This document shows, in pieces, positions 1 through 7,926 of a stretch of DNA of 12,134 nt. Source of the DNA: an uncultured Bacteroidales bacterium (GTDB lineage Bacteria; Bacteroidota; Bacteroidia; Bacteroidales; UBA932); assembly GCA_900322025.1 (NCBI GenBank), contig ONYJ01000207.1:1-12134 (forward strand), in the 5' to 3' direction. The notes under the pieces were generated by a model that worked only from the letters and a program-made list of their open reading frames with translations, ran no database searches and was not told the DNA's origin. The first letter of the stretch is position 1. Each line of letters starts with the position of its first letter. Both the position numbers and the translations under genes were made by a program.

Positions 1-1088
1 AAGAAACTGTGTCTCTTGCGTATGTAGGTAATGTAGTAGATCTTTGGGAAAGGCTTGCTGCTGACGATATTAAGGTAGATATAGGTTCAGACCAGACCTC
101 GCTTCACAATCCGTGGGCAGGAGGATATTATCCTGTAGGCTATTCGTTGGAAGACTCGCAGAAGATGATGGCAGAGAATCCTGAAAAGTTTAAAGAGTGT
201 GTGCAGGCTTCTTTAAGAAGACACATTGCTGCTATCAATCGTTTGGCAGATAAGGGTATGTATTTCTTCGATTATGGAAATGCTTTTCTTTTAGAGTCTT
301 CCAGAGCGGGTGCTGATGTTATGAAGGCCGATGGCACTTTCAGATACCCTTCTTATGTTCAGGATATTATGGGACCATTGTACTTTGACTATGGCTTTGG
401 GCCATTCCGTTGGGTTTGCATGAGCGAGAATCCTGATGATTTGGCTAAGAGCGATGCTCTTGCGGTAGAGGCACTTATGGAAGAAGCAGCTACGGCACCG
501 GAAGATATAAAAATGCAGATGCTCGATAATATTCACTGGATAGAAGAAGCCGGAAAGAATAAACTTGTTGTAGGCTCTCAAGCCAGAATCTTATATGCAG
601 ACAGCATAGGAAGAATAAGTATTGCCCTCAAATTTAACGAGGCTATCCGTAGAGGAGATATAAAGGCTCCGATAGTGTTAGGTCGAGATCATCATGATGT
701 TTCCGGTACAGACTCTCCGTTTAGAGAAACATCCAATATATACGATGGCAGCCAGTTTACAGCTGATATGGCTGTTCAGAATGTTATCGGCGATGGTTTC
801 CGTGGTGCTACATGGGTATCTATACACAATGGAGGCGGTGTAGGCTGGGGAGAGGTTATAAATGGGGGATTTGGTATGGTTATAGACGGTTCGGAAGAAT
901 CGGCAAGAAATATACAGGAAATGCTGCATTGGGATGTGAATAACGGTATCGCAAGGCGTAGCTGGGCTCGCAATGAAGGGGCGGAGGCTGCCATTCGCAG
1001 AGAGATGCAACGCACTCCGGAACTGAGAGTAACTCTGCCTAATCATGCCGACGACAGTGTCTTGGATGAAGCTCTCTCTCAGAATTAA
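1..1088 (+). CDS. hutU: Urocanate hydratase (urocanase), C-terminal part; 5' end outside window
   Basis: Urocanase catalyses step two of cytoplasmic histidine breakdown, urocanate to 4-imidazolone-5-propanoate, using tightly bound NAD+ as an electrophile. The reading frame is open from the first base, and the first visible codons (ETVSLAYVGNVVDLWE) match family interior, so the GTG at 9 is not a start. About 361 C-terminal residues are present. Visible family motifs are DQTSLHNPWAGGYYPVGY, GFGPFRWV, APIVLGRDHHD, SPFRET and the glycine-rich ATWVSIHNGGGVGWGE. The Asn-Pro-Trp and GSQARILY segments resemble the long, animal-type (UROC1-like) branch rather than the roughly 557-residue Pseudomonas type. 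By my recalled alignment, the position of P. putida Cys410 is Leu here (TTA at 591-593). hutH follows after 43 nt on the same strand. Identification is very secure; only the N-terminus is unknown. Confidence 0.97.
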   Translation, partial: ETVSLAYVGNVVDLWERLAADDIKVDIGSDQTSLHNPWAGGYYPVGYSLEDSQKMMAENPEKFKECVQASLRRHIAAINRLADKGMYFFDYGNAFLLESSRAGADVMKADGTFRYPSYVQDIMGPLYFDYGFGPFRWVCMSENPDDLAKSDALAVEALMEEAATAPEDIKMQMLDNIHWIEEAGKNKLVVGSQARILYADSIGRISIALKFNEAIRRGDIKAPIVLGRDHHDVSGTDSPFRETSNIYDGSQFTADMAVQNVIGDGFRGATWVSIHNGGGVGWGEVINGGFGMVIDGSEESARNIQEMLHWDVNNGIARRSWARNEGAEAAIRREMQRTPELRVTLPNHADDSVLDEALSQN

Positions 1089-1131
1089 GTTTTTATCGAG
1101 ATTAAGTTTATAGAAAGTAAGATTCAATAAT

Positions 1132-2616
1132 ATGGAACATAAAATATCTTCTGAGCATCTCTCGTTGGAGAGGATAAATGAAATAATGGATAAGGGCATG
1201 ACCCTTGTGTTGTCTGAGCAGGCTGAACAGGCTATTATAAAATGCCGTAAATACTTAGACAGTAAGATGGAAGATATAGGGCGGCCGGTGTATGGGGTTA
1301 CTACCGGCTTTGGCTCTTTATGTAATGTAACTATTCCGGAAGACCAGCTCTCGCAATTGCAGTATAATCTGGTGGTAAGCCATGCTTGTGGTGTTGGCGA
1401 AACTGTTAGGCCGGAGATTGTTAAACTTATGCTTTTGCTTAAAATACAGTGCTTGTCTTATGGGCATTCGGGGGCTCAGCTTATTACTGTTCAAAGGCTG
1501 ATAGATTTGTTTAACAATAATATATTGCCTGTGGTATATCAGCAGGGGTCTCTTGGCGCCTCAGGCGATCTTGCCCCGCTTGCACACCTTTCACTTCCAC
1601 TTCTTGGGCTTGGCGAAGTTATCTATAAAAATGAGGTGGTTCCAAGTTCTAAGGTTTTGAAGGAGATGGGCTGGGAGCCTATAAAGCTGCAGAGTAAGGA
1701 AGGTTTGGCATTATTGAATGGAACTCAGTTTATGAGTGCTCACGCAGTATGGTCTTTGCTACAGAGTCATAGACTCAGCCTGTGGGCAGATAAGATAGCG
1801 GTTATGTCTTTGGAGGCTTTTGACGGAAGAATAGAGGCTTTTTATCCTCAAACTCACAGACTTAGAAGGCATCGCGGACAGATAGAAACTGCAGAAAGAT
1901 TTATGTCGTTGCTGGAGGGTAGTCAGCTTATATCTATGCCTAAAACTCATGTGCAAGACCCATATTCATTCAGGTGCATTCCTCAAGTGCATGGTGCGGT
2001 GAAAGATAATATCCGCTATGTGGAGAGCGTTATAGACAACGAAATAAATAGTGCTACAGATAATCCTAATGTATTCCCAGACGAGGATATGATTATTTCT
2101 GCCGGAAATTTTCATGGAGAACCTATAGCAATTCCTATGGATACCCTTGCGATAGCAATAAGTGAGTTGGCAAATATTTCTGAAAGAAGAATATACAAAC
2201 TGATATCGGGACAAAGAGGGCTGCCACAGTTTTTGGCACCTGAGAGCGGCTTAAACAGTGGTTTTATGATACCACAATATACGGCTGCATCTATTGTGAG
2301 CCAAAGTAAAGGGTTATGTCATCCGGCCTCTGCCGATTCTATACCATCTTCACAGGGCCAGGAAGACCATGTAAGCATGGGAGCCAATGCTGCAACCAAA
2401 CTCGTTAGGGTGGTGGAGAATACAGAAAGAGTACTTGCCATAGAGCTCTTCAACGCTGCACAGGCCTTGGATCTTAGGCATAAAATAGCCCAAAAGAAAT
2501 CTTCTTCAGCTATAGAAGAATTGTTGTCTTCTTATCGTAAGGAGGTGCCTTTCTTGGATAGGGATGCGTATATGCACCCACTGATAGAAAAGTCTGTTGA
2601 GTTTTTGAGAAAATAG
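1132..2616 (+). CDS. hutH: Histidine ammonia-lyase (histidase)
   Basis: This enzyme removes ammonia from L-histidine to give trans-urocanate, the first step of the Hut pathway. The 494-residue product has the usual family length. The MIO cofactor triad Ala143-Ser144-Gly145 lies in GSLGASGDLAPLAHL. Tyr54 in VYGVTTGFG and His84 in VVSHACGVG correspond to the Tyr53 and His83 active-site residues of the P. putida enzyme; the His favours histidine over phenylalanine or tyrosine as substrate. Further signatures are LALLNGTQ, GNFHGEP and SSQGQEDHVSMG. The ATG at 1132 gives a normal N-terminus. It is preceded by AT-rich sequence without a clear Shine-Dalgarno, as is usual in Bacteroidota. The gene sits between hutU and hutI in one operon, and its stop is only 12 nt from the hutI ATG. 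Aromatic ammonia-lyase or aminomutase activity is the only alternative, and the neighbours argue against it. Confidence 0.98.
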   Translation: MEHKISSEHLSLERINEIMDKGMTLVLSEQAEQAIIKCRKYLDSKMEDIGRPVYGVTTGFGSLCNVTIPEDQLSQLQYNLVVSHACGVGETVRPEIVKLMLLLKIQCLSYGHSGAQLITVQRLIDLFNNNILPVVYQQGSLGASGDLAPLAHLSLPLLGLGEVIYKNEVVPSSKVLKEMGWEPIKLQSKEGLALLNGTQFMSAHAVWSLLQSHRLSLWADKIAVMSLEAFDGRIEAFYPQTHRLRRHRGQIETAERFMSLLEGSQLISMPKTHVQDPYSFRCIPQVHGAVKDNIRYVESVIDNEINSATDNPNVFPDEDMIISAGNFHGEPIAIPMDTLAIAISELANISERRIYKLISGQRGLPQFLAPESGLNSGFMIPQYTAASIVSQSKGLCHPASADSIPSSQGQEDHVSMGANAATKLVRVVENTERVLAIELFNAAQALDLRHKIAQKKSSSAIEELLSSYRKEVPFLDRDAYMHPLIEKSVEFLRK

Positions 2617-2628
2617 TTGGCAGGCATT

Positions 2629-3855
2629 ATGAAGGATACGCTGTTTACTGATATAGGCCGGCTTGTAGGCATTCTTCCGCAAGGAGTTAAGCAACTTTGC
2701 GGAAAAGAGATGGATAGAGTTGAGGCTATAGATAATGCCTTTCTTCTTGTGAAAAACGGTAAGATAGAGTCTTTTGGCCCTATGGAAAATTTGCCGACAG
2801 TTTCTGCCGATGTATGTGTTGAGAGCCTTGCGGGTAAAATGCTCCTCCCTGCCTTTTGCGATGCTCATACTCATATAGTGTATGCAGGAGATCGTTTGCA
2901 AGAATTTGTAGATAAGATTAACGGCCTTAGTTATGAAGAAATTGCAGCGCGTGGAGGGGGTATCTTAAACTCTGCAGATTTATTACACTCCACTTCGGAA
3001 GACAGTCTGTATCTTCAAGCAAAAGAGCGTCTTGAAGAAATGATAGCTAAAGGTACTCTTTCTATGGAAATTAAGAGCGGTTACGGGCTTACTACCGAAG
3101 ATGAACTTAAAATGTTGCGGGTTATTCGTCGTTTAAAGGAGAATTATCCGGTTACCATAAAGGCAACTTTCTTGGGAGCTCATGCTGTTGGCAGAAAATA
3201 CGTTGGACGGCAAGAGGAATATACCGAACTTGTATGCAAAGAAATGATACCGGCTGTAGCAAGAGAGAAATTGGCAGATTTTGTGGATGTATTCTGCGAT
3301 GCTGGCTTTTTTCCCGTTGAACAGACAGCTAAAATACTTTCTGCCGCTGCTGCTTATGGCATGAGGCCAAAGATACATGCTAACGAACTTGCAGTATCCG
3401 GAGGAGTTCAGGTAGGAGTTGAGTTTAATGCAGTAAGTGTAGATCACTTAGAAAGAACCACCGATGCAGAAATGGAAGTTCTCAGAAATTCAGATACTAT
3501 GCCTTTGATGCTCCCCGGAGCTTCATTCTTCCTTGGTATGCCTTATGGAAGAGCTAAGGATTATATTGGGGCCGGCCTTCCGGTAGCTCTTGCATCGGAT
3601 TGTAATCCAGGTTCTTCTCCTTCTTCTGATATGAGATTTATTATGGCTTTGGGCTGTATTAAAATGAAGCTGACGCCTCAGCAGAGTTTTAATGCCTGTA
3701 CTATAAATGCGGCCAAAGCAATGGGGGTAGAAGACTTGGCTGGAAGTATAACTGTTGGCAAAAAAGCTGGTTTTATAGTAACGAACAAGGTGATGGAACT
3801 TGGTTTCATACCTTACTTCCACCATACTCCCTTTATAGAGAAGGTTCTTTACTAA
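2629..3855 (+). CDS. hutI: Imidazolonepropionase
   Basis: An amidohydrolase-superfamily enzyme that hydrolyses 4-imidazolone-5-propanoate to N-formimino-L-glutamate, step three of histidine degradation. I chose the ATG at 2629 (408 residues) over a TTG at 2617 directly abutting the hutH stop: ATG is the stronger codon and 408 residues is close to the usual family length. With this start the metal-site residues fall at His80 and His82 (FCDAHTHIVYAGDR), His250 (KIHANELAVSGG) and Asp324 (LASDCNPGSSPS), very close to the numbering known for B. subtilis HutI. EIKSGYGL, FLGAHAV and VDHLE are further family motifs. It is the last gene of the visible hut operon. Its TAA overlaps the stop codon of the opposing ispG, so no formiminoglutamate-processing gene can follow it on this strand. 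Confidence 0.97.
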   Translation: MKDTLFTDIGRLVGILPQGVKQLCGKEMDRVEAIDNAFLLVKNGKIESFGPMENLPTVSADVCVESLAGKMLLPAFCDAHTHIVYAGDRLQEFVDKINGLSYEEIAARGGGILNSADLLHSTSEDSLYLQAKERLEEMIAKGTLSMEIKSGYGLTTEDELKMLRVIRRLKENYPVTIKATFLGAHAVGRKYVGRQEEYTELVCKEMIPAVAREKLADFVDVFCDAGFFPVEQTAKILSAAAAYGMRPKIHANELAVSGGVQVGVEFNAVSVDHLERTTDAEMEVLRNSDTMPLMLPGASFFLGMPYGRAKDYIGAGLPVALASDCNPGSSPSSDMRFIMALGCIKMKLTPQQSFNACTINAAKAMGVEDLAGSITVGKKAGFIVTNKVMELGFIPYFHHTPFIEKVLY

Positions 3856-3873
3856 TTAGTATCTTTCTCGATA
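3834..3873. other. Dyad-symmetric element at the hutI/ispG convergent stops
   Basis: A perfect 12-bp palindrome, TACTAATTAGTA at 3850-3861, contains both the hutI TAA (3853-3855) and the ispG TAG (3852-3854 on the minus strand). An outer imperfect stem, TATaGAGAA at 3834-3842 with TTCTCgATA at 3865-3873, flanks it with unequal internal loops of 7 and 3 nt. On the minus strand the ispG TAG is followed in frame by TAA, giving tandem stops. No T-run follows on either strand, so a standard intrinsic terminator is not supported. The symmetry is seen directly; any role in ending or separating the two convergent transcripts is inference. Confidence 0.4.
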
Positions 3874-5180
3874 ATATCTAAGAGTCTGTCTATGGCTTCG
3901 GTATCTGGAACCGACCTAAGAACAGGCTCTTTTCCCTTGTATATGGTAACCATTCCTCCGCCTTGTCCCACATAGCCGTAATCGGCATCGGCCATTTCTC
4001 CCGGACCATTTACGATACAACCCATAACGGCAATCCTAACTCCCTTTAGATGAGCTGTTTTCTCTTTTACTTTATTGAATGTTTCTTCGAGATTATACTG
4101 AGTTCTGCCGCAGCCGGGACAGGCTATATATTCGGGATGATAGAAAACTCTTCTTGCTCCTTGCAGAATATTCTCTCTCAGATTTTCCATTATTTTAGCC
4201 GGATAGGGGCTGTTTGATATGTTGAAATTGTCTATAGAATAATCTAAGAGCATTGGACCGAATAACGATGCCACCCTTATAATAAAACGGTTCCAATCTT
4301 CTTTTTGGCAACCAAAACTACTGAAATTAAGTTGGGGTGTTTTTGTAGCCTGCGATTCTACGCTTTTTAGCAACGAAGCCGCATCACCGCTTTCAAAAAA
4401 CTCGGCTATTTGCTTTCCGGCTTCAATCTCGTGTACAGGATTTTCTGTCAGCGATACTCTTATGGTATCTCCTATTCCTTTGTAAAGAAGTGCGCCTATG
4501 CCTATGGCAGACTTAATTCTACCTTGATCTGAATTTCCAGCTTCTGTTACTCCAAGATGAATCGGAAAGATGGTGCCGCTTTCTTCCATAGCCTTATATA
4601 ACAGCAGATAAGCTTGAGTCATTACTATGGTATTGCTGGCTTTAAGAGAAACTATGGCATTTTCGAACTTTTCGTTGCGGCACATATCTAACCATTGCAT
4701 AGCTGCACGCATCATACCTTCCGGAGTGTTGCCGTATTTGTTCACTATCTCTTCTCCAAGTGAGCCGTGGTTAAGTCCTATCCTTACTGCAGTACCATAC
4801 TTCTTGCATTCGTGTATGAACTTGGAAAACTGTCCTTGAGCATCTTTATGTACCTGTGAAAAGTTCCCCGGATTAATTCTCACCTTTTCTGCTACTTGAG
4901 CTGCGGCTATAGCTACTTCCGAGTTGAAATGAATATCTGCTACTATCGGTGTGGTTATACCTTGATTTCTGAGTTTGGCTTTAATGTTAGCCAGTGCTTC
5001 TACCTCTTTCAATCCCTGTGTGGTGAGTCTTATAAGCTGAGCACCTGCTTCTGCCAGTTGAATGCATTGTTGAGTACTCGCATCTACATTAAGAGTATCT
5101 GTATTGCACATTGTTTGAACTGCTATAGGTGCACCTTTGCCTATAACCAAATCAGAAATACTAACCTGTATTTTTTTCAT
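3852..5180 (-). CDS. ispG: 4-hydroxy-3-methylbut-2-enyl diphosphate synthase (GcpE)
   Basis: IspG reductively converts MEcPP to HMBPP, the penultimate step of the MEP (non-mevalonate) isoprenoid pathway, with a [4Fe-4S] cluster. The product has 442 residues. Residues about 1-250 form the TIM barrel, with VQTMCNTDT, ADIHFN, KVRINPGN, RIGLNHGSLG, VTEAGNSDQGRIKSAIGIG and GDTIRVSLTENP. The cluster ligands are Cys354 and Cys357 (IACPGCGRTQ) and Cys388 (MGCIVNGPGE), with Glu395 just after. VTEAG...GIGALL resembles the long three-domain IspG of plants and Chlamydia, but the segment between barrel and Fe-S domain is only about 100 residues, against roughly 20 in E. coli and about 270 in plants. The ATG lies 5 nt after the PorT-like stop, so it is probably translated from the same mRNA. 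The C-terminus converges on hutI. Confidence 0.97.
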   Translation of the reverse strand: MKKIQVSISDLVIGKGAPIAVQTMCNTDTLNVDASTQQCIQLAEAGAQLIRLTTQGLKEVEALANIKAKLRNQGITTPIVADIHFNSEVAIAAAQVAEKVRINPGNFSQVHKDAQGQFSKFIHECKKYGTAVRIGLNHGSLGEEIVNKYGNTPEGMMRAAMQWLDMCRNEKFENAIVSLKASNTIVMTQAYLLLYKAMEESGTIFPIHLGVTEAGNSDQGRIKSAIGIGALLYKGIGDTIRVSLTENPVHEIEAGKQIAEFFESGDAASLLKSVESQATKTPQLNFSSFGCQKEDWNRFIIRVASLFGPMLLDYSIDNFNISNSPYPAKIMENLRENILQGARRVFYHPEYIACPGCGRTQYNLEETFNKVKEKTAHLKGVRIAVMGCIVNGPGEMADADYGYVGQGGGMVTIYKGKEPVLRSVPDTEAIDRLLDIIEKDTN

Positions 5181-5185
5181 TGTAA

Positions 5186-5986
5186 TTATTTTCCGCTTTT
5201 GTAGTAGGGTGAATTCTCTTTAACCTTATAGGCACTACCCCCAATTCTGGTAAATAGGCCCACAGATAATATCAACTGATTTGTGTGAGTTGATATCCAG
5301 TATTCATTTCCGTAAAACGAGGTTTTATCGTATAAATTGCTGAGATTATATTTATAGTTGGCCTCAAAATGTACCTCAAATGGCCTGAATACAAAAGCCA
5401 AGCCTCCTCCTAAAACAAAACCATATCCGAATTTTTTTGTAGTGGAAGTAATGGTTGTTGGCATTATGTCGGAGAAAGAAGAAGAAAATCTGTAAGAAGC
5501 AAAGGCTCCTGCATTGGCCAATAGCCTCATTCTCCAAAAATCTATTCTAAACTGAGAAATAAAAGGGAATGTAACTGTCTGAAATCTTTCTTTTCCTTGA
5601 TCTGTTATCTTGTCGTTGTAGTCTAATACAAGGGTTGTATAGCCCTCTTCGTTATATTGTAACCCCATTTCCAATCCAAATAGAGAAATGGAGTTCCATA
5701 ACGAATGATAGTATGTATAGTATATACCAAAGTTTTTGGGGCTGACCATGGTTTTCTTGTCAAAATCCATGCTGAATGTTATGTTGTTAAGCCCCATTCC
5801 CCATTTGACTCCTATAAGGTGCTCCCTAAGCTTGGTAGAATCTTTCACTTGGCCTATAGGATTTGCATCTCGGAATGAATACTCGTCAAACTCCTTCATG
5901 ATATCTGTAGTATCAATAATCTGCGCTTGCGCCGCAAAAGGTAGAAGTATAGACAAGAGAAATATGATTTTATACTTTTTCATCAT
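5186..5986 (-). CDS. PorT-like outer-membrane beta-barrel protein
   Basis: A 266-residue secreted protein. The N-terminus MMKKYKIIFLLSILLPFAAQA is a classic signal peptide, with likely cleavage after Ala21 before Gln22. After a short polar stretch (residues 22-55), alternating hydrophobic and aromatic segments with glycines (KWGMGLNNITFSMDF, LFGLEMGLQYNEEG, FGYGFVLGGGLAFVF, HFEANYKYNLSNL, LILSVGLFTRIGG) suggest an 8-stranded-type barrel of the OMP_b-brl/PorT superfamily. True PorT, a type IX secretion component, is as I recall often next to ubiE, which is not seen here, so I do not assign that symbol. The start overlaps the stop of the lipoprotein gene (ATGATGA), with two adjacent ATGs and no Shine-Dalgarno, implying translational coupling. 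Pairing with a lipoprotein suggests a joint envelope function, which is inference; the actual function is unknown. Confidence 0.75.
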   Translation of the reverse strand: MMKKYKIIFLLSILLPFAAQAQIIDTTDIMKEFDEYSFRDANPIGQVKDSTKLREHLIGVKWGMGLNNITFSMDFDKKTMVSPKNFGIYYTYYHSLWNSISLFGLEMGLQYNEEGYTTLVLDYNDKITDQGKERFQTVTFPFISQFRIDFWRMRLLANAGAFASYRFSSSFSDIMPTTITSTTKKFGYGFVLGGGLAFVFRPFEVHFEANYKYNLSNLYDKTSFYGNEYWISTHTNQLILSVGLFTRIGGSAYKVKENSPYYKSGK

Positions 5987-7926
5987 TTGAATAGTTTAAC
6001 CAGATCTACAGACTGAGTAAGGTCTGTTTGTTCTTTGAGGTCTATGATTACTTTTCCGTCTGGAAACTTGAACAGCCTTGCTTTTTCTGGCGGAATCCGC
6101 AAAATAACATCTCCCACATCCAGACGTCCATTGCCGTTAATGTCTTGAGTAATTCTAAATGAATAGAAGCCGGCATTCAGATAAGGGAACAATATGTTGC
6201 CGTCTTTTGTAATTTCATGTCTGAGAAATACCTTATCTCTTTTTTCGTTAACTAGCTCCACAATATACTTGCAGTTATCTACTCCGCTAATTTCCAAAGT
6301 AATAGAACTGAGTTTATCGTCTGTAGGCAAGGCAAATGTCTTTACTAAGGAGTCGTTGGTAAATCCATTGATATCCTTAAAAGCACCTGTAGGTATTTTT
6401 ATGGTGTATTGATTACCTACCTTGTATCCTTCTTTTGCCCGTATAATGTATCTCAGAATATTAGCAGTATCTCTATCCATAGAAAAATCTACAGCAGAAG
6501 AAATCATTCTCGGGGTAGTTGATGTAAATGAAATAGAATCTTTAGGTGCCTGAATCAGAGGAGTAGGAAAAACAAGCTCTATGCCCATATTTTCTACAGT
6601 TTTGCCATCTACATTTAGAGAGAAGGTTAGCAGGTCTTCCCTGGTCTTAGTGTTCTTATCTGTTAAATTGTTCTTTTCCTGAGATTTGTTGGCGGTTGTT
6701 GTAGGTTTGTTCCTATCTGTATTTCTGTCTGTATTGCCAGATAAATTTTGCAAATATGCATTGGTAAGCCCGGAATTTTCCGAATCTGTATTGTTGCTGT
6801 TTGTTTGTTTTATCTTGCTTTTATCAAAAGGCTTAACAAGTTTTCTGGTTTCTCCACATGGAACTAACTTGCCGGTAGAATCTGTTTTCATGTAGTTGAT
6901 TCTCAGATATAATGTATCATCCACCGGTTTTTGCTCATTTATCCAGAATGTGAGAGAGTCTCTGTTTGAATTAAACTGTTTTATAATTCTGTCTGTAAAA
7001 ATTCCCTTTATGCGGAATGTATCTATCTGTGGGTTTTCTGCATGAAACTTTATAAAACACTCTCTCTCGTTAATTCGTCCGATATTCTCAATATACTGAT
7101 TTGTAACTTTTTCTTTAAAAATATAGATATCTGTTTCGCTTGGTCTTGAAAGGCAGGCGATAGTATCTTTCATATCCATCATGGCCATCTGCGGTAAGTC
7201 TTCTTTTCCTACAATAGTTGCAGTAATGGTTGTATCGCAGAATCCTACAAATTCCACTCCTCTGTCGTATAGATAGTTGTTGTTTTTATCCTCAAAGGCG
7301 TATATAGTGTATGGAATTCCTTTCAAGCCTCTTACGCAAAAGTAGCCCCATTCGTCTGTACTGCTGATTGCATCCGGCAAAGTGTTCAGCACAGAAGAAT
7401 CTGAAGGATTGTGGTAGAGCGAAACGAGTACTCCGGCCTTAGGTAGCAGTGTTGTGTAATCCATTACAGTACCGCTGATTATAAGGGAGTCTATGTTATC
7501 GCCGGTAGAAAAGTTTATAGCAAAATTATGGAAAGGATTACCCTCGTTTACATCAGAAATAGCTGTGCCAAAGTGAAGCGTGTAGGTTTGGTTAGTTTTC
7601 AGGGTATCTTCAAAAGAAACCAGAATTCCTTTCTTTTTTATTTTACTTTTGGGCTTTTTGGTTGTGGGCGGCGAGAGCAGAATCTGTTGATAGGGATTTT
7701 TTAACTGTACATATTCGTTAAAGTTCAACAATATGCTTCCTTTTTCTGTCTTAAAATTCACAATGGGTTGGTTTGGCACTACCTTTATAAGCACGGGCGG
7801 AATGGTGTCTTTAGGGCCTCCTAACGGTCCTTGAGAAGTATTGGCACAACTCAAAAGACTTGCCACCATTCCCAAGAGAAAGGCCGTTATGCCAATTTCA
7901 AATATTTTAGCTGGTTTTAGCATCAT
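5983..7926 (-). CDS. Large Big_5 (SbsA Ig-like) domain lipoprotein
   Basis: A 647-residue predicted lipoprotein. A hydrophobic segment ends in the lipobox LLSC, with Cys27 as lipidation site. The residues after Cys (ANTS) do not show the acidic Bacteroidota surface-export signal, so periplasmic anchoring is plausible. CANTSQGPLGGPKDTIPP followed by FNEYVQLKNPYQQILLSPP and YTLHFGTAISDVNEGNP (residues 27-140) is typical of Bacteroidota Big_5 Ig-like lipoproteins. Residues about 145-235 look like a carboxypeptidase-regulatory or transthyretin-like beta domain. Two EF-hand-like Ca-binding loops are seen, DKNNNYLYDRG near 213 and DINGNGRLDVGD near 595. Residues about 368-430 form an Asn/Thr/Lys-rich linker. 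A second Ig-like region follows at about 435-535. The start overlaps the relA stop (ATGATGA) and has a perfect AGGAGG 7 nt upstream. The molecular function is not known. Confidence 0.85.
   Translation of the reverse strand: MMLKPAKIFEIGITAFLLGMVASLLSCANTSQGPLGGPKDTIPPVLIKVVPNQPIVNFKTEKGSILLNFNEYVQLKNPYQQILLSPPTTKKPKSKIKKKGILVSFEDTLKTNQTYTLHFGTAISDVNEGNPFHNFAINFSTGDNIDSLIISGTVMDYTTLLPKAGVLVSLYHNPSDSSVLNTLPDAISSTDEWGYFCVRGLKGIPYTIYAFEDKNNNYLYDRGVEFVGFCDTTITATIVGKEDLPQMAMMDMKDTIACLSRPSETDIYIFKEKVTNQYIENIGRINERECFIKFHAENPQIDTFRIKGIFTDRIIKQFNSNRDSLTFWINEQKPVDDTLYLRINYMKTDSTGKLVPCGETRKLVKPFDKSKIKQTNSNNTDSENSGLTNAYLQNLSGNTDRNTDRNKPTTTANKSQEKNNLTDKNTKTREDLLTFSLNVDGKTVENMGIELVFPTPLIQAPKDSISFTSTTPRMISSAVDFSMDRDTANILRYIIRAKEGYKVGNQYTIKIPTGAFKDINGFTNDSLVKTFALPTDDKLSSITLEISGVDNCKYIVELVNEKRDKVFLRHEITKDGNILFPYLNAGFYSFRITQDINGNGRLDVGDVILRIPPEKARLFKFPDGKVIIDLKEQTDLTQSVDLVKLFK
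6709..6735 (-). repeat. Short in-frame duplication (NTDR NTDR) in lipoprotein linker
   Basis: On the minus strand the 12-nt unit AATACAGACAGA is followed directly by the near copy AATACAGATAGG and then AAC, encoding NTDRNTDRN at residues 398-406. It lies inside the Asn/Thr-rich linker (6637-6825). Two in-frame units differing at two bases suggest a small duplication that has since diverged; a length-variable linker would be tolerated between domains. Confidence 0.6.

Noticed and set aside
9..11. GTG at 9 as the urocanase start
   Set aside because: The frame is open to the window edge and the flanking residues are conserved urocanase interior, so the gene is simply cut by the window.
678..1199. 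Long open frame (173 codons) on the minus strand across hutU and the hutH start
   Set aside because: It lies opposite conserved urocanase codons, has no recognisable domain and has the cysteine-, serine- and tyrosine-rich composition of an antisense shadow.
2617..2628. TTG at 2617 as an alternative hutI start
   Set aside because: It adds only four residues, and the ATG at 2629 gives family-normal length and metal-site numbering.
5186..5986. Assignment of the beta-barrel gene as true porT of type IX secretion
   Set aside because: Only fold-level resemblance is visible. The ubiE neighbour often seen with porT is absent and no other secretion genes are nearby, so only PorT-like is claimed.
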